From the IMG/VR virus record IMGVR_UViG_3300042563_002444, positions 1-21,708 of that record: a DNA stretch of 21,708 nt. One strand, written 5' to 3'. Both the position numbers and the translations under genes were made by a program. The notes beneath the pieces were generated by a model. The model saw nothing but the letters and a program-made list of their open reading frames with translations. It was not told the origin of the DNA and ran no database searches. The stretch comes from a virus. Of the stretch, positions 14,248 to 21,617 are shown piece after piece (the stretch's first letter is position 1; each line of letters begins with the position of its first letter).

Positions 14248-14940
14248 ATGCAATCGATTAAAGCTCACATTTTAAAAATTGACAATCCTATCTCCAATGA
14301 GTATGCAAAGACTTGCTCAGACTCTTGTGATAAGATAGGTTTATCCTGGACTTACTTTAATGGCTATCATAAAATGGATGGTAGAATGGCTTTTGGTAAG
14401 ACAGGAATTAAGAATTTACCAACCTCAGAGTATCGTTATACAGAAAATGTGTCAGCTGCAGACAAAGCAATGTGCTGTACGGCAGGTCATTTTAGCATTT
14501 GGAAGAACATAGCAGACGGGCCAGAAGATGTCGGTATTGTTTTAGAACATGATGCATTGATGCTACAACCGTTAATGATAGACATTCCAGAAAACAGAAT
14601 TGTAGTATTGGGTTATAAGGTAACAGATCCTCAGAAATATAATCATGTTAAAGCAGGTCCACCGCAGCAAATTATTGATATAATTGGACATGAAGGTGCT
14701 CATGCATACGCAATTACAAAAAAGACTGCCAGATATCTTATTGATGAACTTGAAAGACAGGGAATTTACAGTGCAGTAGATAACGATTACTTTTTAGTCA
14801 ATCAAAGAAGAACAGCTGTGCCATTATCAATCGCTTCTCCAACACCAGCGATAGGATGGTTGAGACAATCTACTATTTGGAGCGGTTCTGCAGCCAGAAA
14901 CTACCCATTTATACCTTCTTTTCATGAAAATTATAAATAA
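14248..14940 (+). CDS. Glycosyltransferase, GT25-like (LPS biosynthesis type)
   Basis: A 230-residue protein. The segment KAMCCTAGHFSIWKNIADGPEDVGIVLEHDAL (73-104) matches the GT25 pattern A-x(2)-SH-x(3)-W-x(n)-LIEDDA, with E100-H101-D102 in place of EDD. GAHAYAITKKTARYLIDEL matches the later G-x-AY-ITK-gA--L block. GT25 enzymes add galactose-type sugars to lipooligosaccharide in bacteria. The ATG at 14248 follows the previous stop closely. The stop codon lies inside the late promoter TATAAATA (14932-14939). Probably acts in sequence with the other glycan enzymes. Confidence 0.75.
   Translation: MQSIKAHILKIDNPISNEYAKTCSDSCDKIGLSWTYFNGYHKMDGRMAFGKTGIKNLPTSEYRYTENVSAADKAMCCTAGHFSIWKNIADGPEDVGIVLEHDALMLQPLMIDIPENRIVVLGYKVTDPQKYNHVKAGPPQQIIDIIGHEGAHAYAITKKTARYLIDELERQGIYSAVDNDYFLVNQRRTAVPLSIASPTPAIGWLRQSTIWSGSAARNYPFIPSFHENYK
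14932..14939 (+). promoter_or_regulatory. T4-type late promoter (TATAAATA)
   Basis: A perfect TATAAATA overlaps the last codons of the GT25-like gene. Start expected near 14946, with TAGGAT and the ATG at 14970 following. It would drive the polyprotein and the three genes behind it. Confidence 0.83.
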
Positions 14941-14969
14941 AGCAAATATTACAATCTTAGGATTAACTA

Positions 14970-17705
14970 ATGGCAACGCCACCAGATAAAAAGAAGTTAA
15001 AAGGTTTCAAGGAATTTGATCCTTCTAAATACATCGATACCGAACCAACTATTGAAGAAGCTGTTATGAAGAACACAGTAGTGATTTCGTACGGTCGAAT
15101 GAACCCTATTACCGTAGGTCATGAAAAACTTATAGATAAAGTTACAGATGAAGCTGGCCGTCTAAAAGCAGATCCTATGGTCTTCTTGACTCACACACAA
15201 GATGCAAAAAAGAATCCTTTATCTTATGATGATAAGGTTAAATTTGCAAAGAAAGCATTTGGCAATACTATCCAGAAGTCTAATGCTAAAACTATTATTG
15301 ATGTTGCAAAATCTCTTACTGGCAAATACAAGAATTTAGTAATGGTAGTTGGTTCTGATAGAGTAGACGAATTTCAAAAATTGCTATCTAAATATAATGG
15401 TAAAGAGTTTAACTTTGAAAACATTAATATAATTTCTGCTGGAGAAAGAGATCCAGACGCAGAAGGTGTTGAAGGCATGTCTGCTTCTAAAATGAGATCA
15501 TTAGCAGCAGCTAATAATACTAAAGACTTTTCAAAAGGTTTACCAAAAAAATTACAATCATCTGCACCTACTATTATGGCAGCAGTACGTAAAGGCATGA
15601 ATATGACAGAAGAAACTATAAACGAAGAGATTGACGAAGCTTTAAATCAACAGCAAAGACGTAAAAGATCTATTGCAATGAGAAAAAACAGATTTAAACT
15701 ACAACGAGGTAGAGAAAAATCTTCAAGAAAAACCGCATCTCGTGAAGTATTAATGAAAAGAGCTAGAAAAGCTGCTATTGGTATTTTAAAGAAAAAGTTT
15801 TCTAAAAATAGACCTTACGAAGAATTGTCCGCTGGAGAAAAACAAGTTATAGATCAGCGTATAGAAAAGATTAGTAAAGCTCGTATTGCAGCTATAGCCC
15901 GTAAACTATTGCCAAAGATTAAACAAGGCGAAAGAGATCGTCGCGCTTCTAAGAATGCTCCACCGCCTGCTGCAGCACCTAAACCAGCACCTAAGAACGA
16001 GAGCATTGAAGAGGCATCATATAAAGATTCAAGAACTCTTAAAAGACCTCATCAATTAATGGACTCTAATAATAAGCCAAAGTTTGATGCTCGCTTTCGT
16101 ATGTTTAAGAAAAAGAATGTAAATGAAAGTGTTGATAATTTAGCGCAAGAATTAGTAGATTTAATTGAATCAACTGAACAATTTGTTGAAGAATTTGGTT
16201 CTGCACCTTTTAAAGATTTAAAATCGGCGGTCAAACATGCTAGCGATAAAGTTAAAACCCACCGTGACCACGAAGACGGTATCGAAGTATATAAACACAA
16301 AGGTGGTTATGACGTCAACCACACCATGAATTCGAGTGGCAGAAATTCTTTAAAGAGTTCTGGCGCTAAACATTTGGGAACAGTTTATAGAGATAAAAAA
16401 TTTAATGTTACTCATAATATTAAAGAAGCTAAAATTCCTGATGCATTAGATCCAAACAAAACGTTAAAACAAGCAATCGCTGCTCGCCGATTTGATAAAG
16501 ACAATGATGGTGATACTGATAAGTTTGATAAACAAGATATACCAGACGAAATTACTAGCACAGAAAAAACTGATCAGACTAGTAAGATGTTAAAGAAATA
16601 TGCAGATGAAAAGCGACATAGTAAAAAAGGTGTTGCTTATGAAGAAGTTGATCTTGACGAAGTTTCTATGAATACGTTAAACAACTATACTGCTGCAGCA
16701 AATAAAGATTATGATAAAGCCCATGCTGCCGGCGATCATAAGAAAACATTTAAAAGAGCGCTTGGCTTGATGAAAGCTTCCGGTAAAAAAATTGGAAAAG
16801 ATGCAGAAAATATTAGCAAAGCACTAAAAAGAGAAGAAATAGAAGAAGCTGTTGATAAGTCAAGTGACGTGTATAAGCATTACACAGAACTTAAAAAGAA
16901 ATCTGTTAAAGAACTTCGCGATACAATTAAGGGTAGTCGTAAAGTGGTAGACGTTAGTGGCTACGACAAGCACGGCGCAATATCTGATATTTTACGTAGT
17001 AGACACGGAAATAAAAAGGTTGCTGCTGCAATGGGTTTAGATGAAGCTAACTTTGCTGATACTATGAAAAAAGCAGTTGCTGCACATGAAAGAGGCGATC
17101 ATAAAAAAGCAGCGTATCATCTTAATAATGCTAAAACTGCTCGTTATGCGATGAAGTCAACTGAAATTTCTAAGCATAAAGATCTTCTTGATAAGTATAA
17201 AGAACTTAGAGATGTGCATGAAGCTACTTTTAAAGTAGATATTGAAGGCTTGCCTGCGATGTTTATTGATGCTGGAAGCGCGTCGCAAGTTAAAAAGACA
17301 TTGCGTCAAATGCTTAAAAAACCAGATGATACAATCAAAGGTGTTGATAGAGTACAACCAGCTGAAGTCAAAAAGCATTTCCGTTTAAAAGCTCTTGGCA
17401 AAGACGAAGAACAAATAGATGAAGCAACGTATAAAGTAGACATTGAAGGTTTACCGTCAGTGTTTATTGATGCTGGAAGTGAACCACAAGTTAAAAAGAG
17501 CTTACGTCAAATGCTTAAAAAACCAGATGATAGAATTAAAGGCATTGATAGAGTGCAACCGCATGAAGTTGTAAAGCATTTTCGTTTAAAAGCTCTTGGT
17601 AAAGAAGACTCGTCTGAACCAGTTGAAGAAGAAGCTGGTGCTGGCGAAGAAGGTACTAATAAGCTAGTTAAGAAATACAAAAAAGATACGCCTAATTGTT
17701 CCTAA
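14970..17705 (+). CDS. Virion polyprotein with N-terminal cytidylyltransferase-like domain
   Basis: A 911-residue, very lysine-rich protein. The leader (1-30) contains KGFKEF and ends TIEE before A31, a gp21-like site. Residues 33-190 form a nucleotidyltransferase: ISYGRMNPITVGHEKL (39-54; HxGH-type site), VMVVGSDRVDEF and GMSASKMR (169-176; ISxxKxR-type motif). Next is a basic domain (about 226-330: RRKRSIAMRKNRFKLQRGRE, KRARKAAIGILKKK). Further segments end in [I/L]-x-E followed by a small residue: after E223, E348, E486, E564, E626, E692 and E818. Residues 509-520 (DKDNDGDTDKFD) are a clear EF-hand-type calcium loop. Two copies of a 61-residue unit lie near the C-terminus. Behind a late promoter, it is probably packaged in the head and cut into pieces. 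The enzyme's substrate is unknown; NAD or CDP-compound chemistry is possible. Confidence 0.72.
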   Translation: MATPPDKKKLKGFKEFDPSKYIDTEPTIEEAVMKNTVVISYGRMNPITVGHEKLIDKVTDEAGRLKADPMVFLTHTQDAKKNPLSYDDKVKFAKKAFGNTIQKSNAKTIIDVAKSLTGKYKNLVMVVGSDRVDEFQKLLSKYNGKEFNFENINIISAGERDPDAEGVEGMSASKMRSLAAANNTKDFSKGLPKKLQSSAPTIMAAVRKGMNMTEETINEEIDEALNQQQRRKRSIAMRKNRFKLQRGREKSSRKTASREVLMKRARKAAIGILKKKFSKNRPYEELSAGEKQVIDQRIEKISKARIAAIARKLLPKIKQGERDRRASKNAPPPAAAPKPAPKNESIEEASYKDSRTLKRPHQLMDSNNKPKFDARFRMFKKKNVNESVDNLAQELVDLIESTEQFVEEFGSAPFKDLKSAVKHASDKVKTHRDHEDGIEVYKHKGGYDVNHTMNSSGRNSLKSSGAKHLGTVYRDKKFNVTHNIKEAKIPDALDPNKTLKQAIAARRFDKDNDGDTDKFDKQDIPDEITSTEKTDQTSKMLKKYADEKRHSKKGVAYEEVDLDEVSMNTLNNYTAAANKDYDKAHAAGDHKKTFKRALGLMKASGKKIGKDAENISKALKREEIEEAVDKSSDVYKHYTELKKKSVKELRDTIKGSRKVVDVSGYDKHGAISDILRSRHGNKKVAAAMGLDEANFADTMKKAVAAHERGDHKKAAYHLNNAKTARYAMKSTEISKHKDLLDKYKELRDVHEATFKVDIEGLPAMFIDAGSASQVKKTLRQMLKKPDDTIKGVDRVQPAEVKKHFRLKALGKDEEQIDEATYKVDIEGLPSVFIDAGSEPQVKKSLRQMLKKPDDRIKGIDRVQPHEVVKHFRLKALGKEDSSEPVEEEAGAGEEGTNKLVKKYKKDTPNCS
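17220..17603 (+). repeat. Tandem coding duplication, two 61-residue units, 201-base period
   Basis: Unit 1 (17220-17402) and unit 2 (17421-17603) encode EAT[F/Y]KVDIEGLP..FIDAGS..QVKK.LRQMLKKPDD.IKG.DRVQP.EV.KHFRLKALGK, differing at few residues but at many third codon positions. The duplication is therefore not very recent, or the units were exchanged with relatives. The units are separated by a short DEEQID linker carrying an IDE|A cleavage-like site. Confidence 0.9.
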
Positions 17706-17706
17706 T

Positions 17707-18738
17707 ATGATAAGCTTTAAACAGTATACTCAAATAAACGAGGGTGTTAACGACCCTGCTATTTTTAAAGCAGTGTTTTTAGCCGGTGGTCCTGGTTCTG
17801 GTAAATCATTTGTTGTGGGCAAAACTGCATTACAACCAATGGGATTTAAGTTAATTAACTCTGACCCAGCCTTTGAATCTGCTTTGAAAAAAGCAGGTTT
17901 GTCTACTTCGCCAGAAGATATTGCATCAGATAGAGGTCAAGAAGCACGAGCTAAAGCAAAGTCTTTAACTAAGAAGCAAATGGAACTTGCGCTTGGTGGT
18001 AGATTAGGTTTAGTTATCGATGGTACTGGTAAAGATCTTGATAAGATTATGCTTCAAGCAATTGCGTTGCGCAAGGTTGGATATGATACAGCAATGATAT
18101 TTGTTAATACAGATGAAGCTACAGCACAAGGTAGAAATCAAAAGAGAGCAAGAACATTGCCTGCCAGCATGGTTTCTAAAATGTGGAATGAAGTGCAGAC
18201 TAACCTTGGAGCTTTTCAAATATTTTTTGGAAACAGTTTTCATATCATTGATAACTCAGAAAAGTCAGACTATCAATCACAAATTAATACTGTATATAAA
18301 AGAATTCTTGGTTGGTCTAGAAAACTTCCTACTAATTCAATGGCTTCTTCATGGATTAAAAGCCAAAGAAAAGGAATGAACGAAGATATTACACAAGTAC
18401 AAGTAAATGATTTAGAAAAATTTGCTGATAAACTACTTAACAAATATGACATTGATATCGAATTCACTAGACATTTTGTTGATCGTTTAAATGACCCGCG
18501 CAACACTCCAGATATTAAAATTTCCGAATTGCAAAAACTGTTTAAGAAGATAGAAAAAACTAAAGGTAAATCTTTAAAGTCGCTTGGGCCAGACATTGAA
18601 GTAGTTTTAAAAGATATGGAAACAGATTTAAATCTTCCTGTTATTATTCGCTATAATAATGGAGAATTTGAAGTCACTCACAAAACAATTATGCGTAAAA
18701 AGAATTTCGCTACTACTAACCAGAAGGTGGAGATATGA
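17707..18738 (+). CDS. Predicted virion-internal zeta-toxin-like P-loop kinase
   Basis: A 343-residue protein. The leader MISFKQYTQINE resembles the T4 capsid-targeting peptide, with an INE|G cut site after E12. Then FLAGGPGSGKSFVVGK (25-39) is a Walker A motif (K33, S34), with LINSDPAFE, GLVIDGTGKD and an arginine-rich lid NQKRARTLPASMVSKMWNEV as in zeta-toxin / AAA_33 kinases. Zeta toxins phosphorylate UDP-N-acetylglucosamine; other members act on small molecules or nucleic acid ends. The C-terminal third (about 230-343) is separate: DIEFTRHFVDRLNDPRNTPDI-ISELQKLFKK ... RKKNF, a His/Arg pattern that could suggest a nuclease, but I cannot assign it. The start is one base after the previous stop; the end overlaps the next gene (ATGA). 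Confidence 0.68.
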   Translation: MISFKQYTQINEGVNDPAIFKAVFLAGGPGSGKSFVVGKTALQPMGFKLINSDPAFESALKKAGLSTSPEDIASDRGQEARAKAKSLTKKQMELALGGRLGLVIDGTGKDLDKIMLQAIALRKVGYDTAMIFVNTDEATAQGRNQKRARTLPASMVSKMWNEVQTNLGAFQIFFGNSFHIIDNSEKSDYQSQINTVYKRILGWSRKLPTNSMASSWIKSQRKGMNEDITQVQVNDLEKFADKLLNKYDIDIEFTRHFVDRLNDPRNTPDIKISELQKLFKKIEKTKGKSLKSLGPDIEVVLKDMETDLNLPVIIRYNNGEFEVTHKTIMRKKNFATTNQKVEI

Positions 18739-19625
18739 TTAGGTTTAAAGAGTTTCACGAAGCATGCTGGGACACTCACAAGCAAATTGGCATGAAGAAA
18801 AAAGGCAATCGCATGGTGCCTGATTGTGTTCCAAAGAATGAAGAAACCGAATTAGAAGAAACTTGGTCGAAGACCGGTAAAGAAGCTACTCATATACCAA
18901 CAGGTCAAAAAACTTACGAATACGCCAAGCTTGATAAAGAAGGCAGACCTACTGGTAAGAGACATTATCGCAATGCACAAGGTAAGGTAATGGGAGAATC
19001 TGTAGAAGAGTCTAAAGATTTTAGCAAATATATTATGAAGGCAACTAAAACTGAACCTAAAATAGTTCGCAAAACCAATCCGGCCGGAAGAACTACTGAC
19101 CACGTCGAATACGAAGTTCACGGTACACTATCTTCACATAAGAGAACTTTTAAATCTAAAAAAGAAGCTGAAGCATATTTCAATACTGTTAAAGAAGATG
19201 TTGAACTTGACGAAGCTATTAAGCTTAACACAAAAGTTAAGATCCACCACCCAGGTAAGTCATATCATGGTGAAGTTGGACATGTAGGCGAGATTAGACA
19301 TGGATTATTTAAAGGCGCGCCAAAGAAATATACAGTCGATTATGGTGATCGTAAGTCTATTCAATTAGATAAAGCAAATATAAGATTGCACAAAGAAGAA
19401 GCAGATTTAGAAGAAGGTGCTGGCGGTTCTGAAACTTGGGAAGCTGGTTATAAACGTCGTGTTGTTAAAACAACTAGTGCTGACCATAAAGAAAAAGGTT
19501 ACAACTGGCGTATTAAAGGCAAAGAACGTCCAGAAATTTCTATTAAACTATATAAAGAAAAGCCATCACAAGCCGAGTTTAATAACCAAATGAGAAGAGT
19601 TGCCGGTCACGAATTTGGAGGTTAA
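18735..19625 (+). CDS. Predicted virion-internal multi-cassette protein
   Basis: A 296-residue, strongly charged protein without an enzyme domain. The leader MIRFKEFHE fits the capsid-targeting pattern (cut after E9). It is followed by ACWDTHKQIGMKKKGNRMVPDCVP, a block I recall from other marine T4-like phages. Cleavage-like sites LEE|T (42), VEE|S (92), LDE|A (160) and LEE|G (227) divide it into segments of 33-68 residues. The segment 161-227 (KLNTKVKIHHPGKSYHGEVGHVGEI ... YTVDYGDRKSIQL) looks like a small SH3/KOW-type beta barrel. Segment 93-160 resembles a small alpha-beta unit. The ATG overlaps the previous stop (ATGA) after AAGGTGGAG. Likely packaged and processed; functions of the pieces unknown. 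Confidence 0.65.
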   Translation: MIRFKEFHEACWDTHKQIGMKKKGNRMVPDCVPKNEETELEETWSKTGKEATHIPTGQKTYEYAKLDKEGRPTGKRHYRNAQGKVMGESVEESKDFSKYIMKATKTEPKIVRKTNPAGRTTDHVEYEVHGTLSSHKRTFKSKKEAEAYFNTVKEDVELDEAIKLNTKVKIHHPGKSYHGEVGHVGEIRHGLFKGAPKKYTVDYGDRKSIQLDKANIRLHKEEADLEEGAGGSETWEAGYKRRVVKTTSADHKEKGYNWRIKGKERPEISIKLYKEKPSQAEFNNQMRRVAGHEFGG

Positions 19626-19626
19626 T

Positions 19627-19947
19627 GTGAAAACATTTAGACAACTAATAGAAGAAATATACGAAGAAAAAGACTCTCGCCTTGCTAATGCTGGTGTAGA
19701 AGGTTTTAATAAAGCTAAAAGAACACCGGGCCATCCAACAAAAAGTCATATTGTTGTAGCAAAAGATGGTGACAAAATTAAAACTATTCGCTTTGGTGAA
19801 CAAGGTGCTTCTACTGCTGGCGATCCTAAACCAGGTGAATCAGCCAAGATGAAAGCAAAGCGCAAATCTTTTAAAGCCCGTCACGGTAAAAATATTGCCA
19901 AGGGTAAGATGAGTGCTGCTTATTGGGCAGATAAAGAAAAGTGGTAA
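19627..19947 (+). CDS. Small basic virion-internal protein, conserved in marine phages
   Basis: A 106-residue protein with GTG start at 19627, four bases after GGAGGT (19617-19622). The ATG at 19600 lies inside the previous gene and gives no leader peptide. With the GTG start, the N-terminus reads MKTFRQLIEE, the closest match in this window to the T4 leader MKTYQEFIAE. The body, PGHPTKSHIVVAKDGDKIKTIRFGEQGASTAGDP then GESAKMKAKRKSFKARHGKNIAKGKMSAAYWADKEKW, belongs to a family I recognise from many marine myoviruses without known function. It is very basic, fitting a DNA-bound head protein. Confidence 0.72.
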   Translation: MKTFRQLIEEIYEEKDSRLANAGVEGFNKAKRTPGHPTKSHIVVAKDGDKIKTIRFGEQGASTAGDPKPGESAKMKAKRKSFKARHGKNIAKGKMSAAYWADKEKW

Positions 19948-19953
19948 TCTTTT

Positions 19954-19961
19954 TATAAATA
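19954..19961 (+). promoter_or_regulatory. T4-type late promoter (TATAAATA)
   Basis: A perfect TATAAATA sits in the 50-base gap after the 19627-19947 gene; transcription expected from about 19968, ahead of the ATG at 19998. Confidence 0.85.
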
Positions 19962-19997
19962 TCGTTAGTAAAACAATAATAAACACGAAAGCGTAAA

Positions 19998-21617
19998 ATG
20001 CAAAGTTTTAAGAAGTATATCAGTGATATGCCAGAATTGGACGAAGGTAAAGGCAAACCTGGTCTATGGGCTAATATTCACGCTAAAAGAAAGCGTGGAG
20101 AGCGTCCGGCTAAACCAGGCGAAGAAGGTTATCCTAAGACTCTTGATATCGAAGAAAGCGGCAAGGGTTATCAACCCGGATGGATGTTAAAGAAAGATCC
20201 AGAGCTTGCTAAAAAACTTAAAGATAAGATTGATTTAGCTAAAAAGCGTCAAGCATCTTATGGCAACCCAGCGGCTGGTAAATCCGTTAAAGAAAATAAA
20301 GATGAACACGATATTAACTCTTTACAAAAACATTTTGGACCAGCTGTCGCATATGACGCAGCAAGTCATGGTCCAGCAATGATGAAGAGAAAAGATATTT
20401 CTGGAAAATCACACACTTTAATAAAACAATCTAATGGAAAATATAAATCTGTTAAAGAAGATGTTGAGCAACTAGATGAAGCAGTTGATCCTAGTGAAAT
20501 TGCTGGTAATCCAAAAGCTTACGGCGTAGATACTGTAAAAAAAGCATACTACCACAAAAAAGCCTCTACTTCAGACAAAGAATCTTTAGCGCGCCATCTA
20601 GATAGATATCATGGTCATAAAGAATGGCGCAAACCGCTTGTAAAAGAAGAAACTGAGCTGCAAGAATTATCAAAAGAAACTTTAGGTTCGTATAAGCATA
20701 AGGCTGAACTATCAATTCCTAAAGATGATCGCGAATATGCTAATCGCTCAAAAGGTATTGATAAAGCAGAAAAGAAACTTAAAGAATCTGCTATCAAAGT
20801 TGGCGATACTGTTGTTTATAACAAAAATAAAACTGCCGAAACAGTCGGTAAAGTACACAAGATTGAAGCTAACGACTATATTTTACACCACACTAGAACA
20901 AATACTTATCACAGAGTTCCAAAGAAAGGCTCTGAACTGGCAGAATCAGTAGAACAACTTGACGAGCTTTCACCAAACCTATTGCACAGATATGTTAAGA
21001 AAGCTACCGGCAACATGGGTATGCATGCCGTAGATCATGGCAAATACGGTGATCAGCAAAAAGACAAGAAGAGTCTTAATAAAGCTATTAAGCGTTCAGA
21101 TGGTATTGCTTCTGCTTCAGGCCGTATGGCTGATAAAGCTAATAAGAACGAAGAGTTTACACCTGCTGAAAAAGCCGCATTTCTTGCAGCTGCTAATAAA
21201 AAAGCATCACTAGATTATTGGAAGACACACGCAGAACTAAAGAAGAACGATCCTAGAGTATCAAAGACTCCTAAGAAAGAAAGTGTTGATCTTGACGAAT
21301 CAGAAATTAATGACTTAGCTGCTCAATACATTAACGAAAACAATATTACTCTAGAACAACTAGAGAATATGACTGAAGCAGAATTAAACGAGTTAATCGG
21401 TGCTGCTATTGGCGGTGCTTTTAAACTTGGTGCGAAGGCTGCGGTTGGAGCTACTCGTTTAGCCGGTCGAGCAATTAACAGAATGACCACTTCTGGAAGA
21501 GCAGATGCTGCTGAAAAGAAAGCATCTACTTTAGAAAAAAAGAATGCAGACCGTGAGAGAATCAGAGCTGCCCAGGATCGTTTGCGTAAAGCAAAAGAAG
21601 CCGCAAGTAAAAGATAA
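19998..21617 (+). CDS. Predicted virion-internal polyprotein with repeated cassettes and glycine-rich tail
   Basis: A 539-residue, highly charged protein with leader MQSFKKYISDMPELDE (cut expected after E16). The following GLWANIHAKRKRGERPAKPGEEGYPKT is a block I know from other phages. Cleavage-like sites follow at IEE53, LDE161, LQE223, LKE263, LDE323, LDE434 and LNE465. Cassettes 224-263 and 324-386 both start LS-x3-L-x2-Y-x3-A and end near KG/DGI-x2-A, so they are related. Residues 265-310 look like a small SH3-type barrel (IKVGDTVVYNKNKTAETVGKVHKIE). The segment 466-492 (LIGAAIGGAFKLGAKAAVGATRLAGRAI) is a Gly/Ala-rich hydrophobic stretch that could enter membranes. The rest of the tail is a charged coiled coil. 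Own late promoter upstream; weak ribosome site. Confidence 0.65.
   Translation: MQSFKKYISDMPELDEGKGKPGLWANIHAKRKRGERPAKPGEEGYPKTLDIEESGKGYQPGWMLKKDPELAKKLKDKIDLAKKRQASYGNPAAGKSVKENKDEHDINSLQKHFGPAVAYDAASHGPAMMKRKDISGKSHTLIKQSNGKYKSVKEDVEQLDEAVDPSEIAGNPKAYGVDTVKKAYYHKKASTSDKESLARHLDRYHGHKEWRKPLVKEETELQELSKETLGSYKHKAELSIPKDDREYANRSKGIDKAEKKLKESAIKVGDTVVYNKNKTAETVGKVHKIEANDYILHHTRTNTYHRVPKKGSELAESVEQLDELSPNLLHRYVKKATGNMGMHAVDHGKYGDQQKDKKSLNKAIKRSDGIASASGRMADKANKNEEFTPAEKAAFLAAANKKASLDYWKTHAELKKNDPRVSKTPKKESVDLDESEINDLAAQYINENNITLEQLENMTEAELNELIGAAIGGAFKLGAKAAVGATRLAGRAINRMTTSGRADAAEKKASTLEKKNADRERIRAAQDRLRKAKEAASKR

Noticed and set aside
14279-14284. TTGACA box in the GT25-like gene
   Set aside because: No matching -10 box at the right distance, and it lies within a convincing coding region.
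17707-18738. Calling this gene T4 polynucleotide kinase (pseT)
   Set aside because: Only the P-loop is shared; the lid and following motifs look like zeta toxin, and the C-terminal part lacks the DxDxT phosphatase motif.
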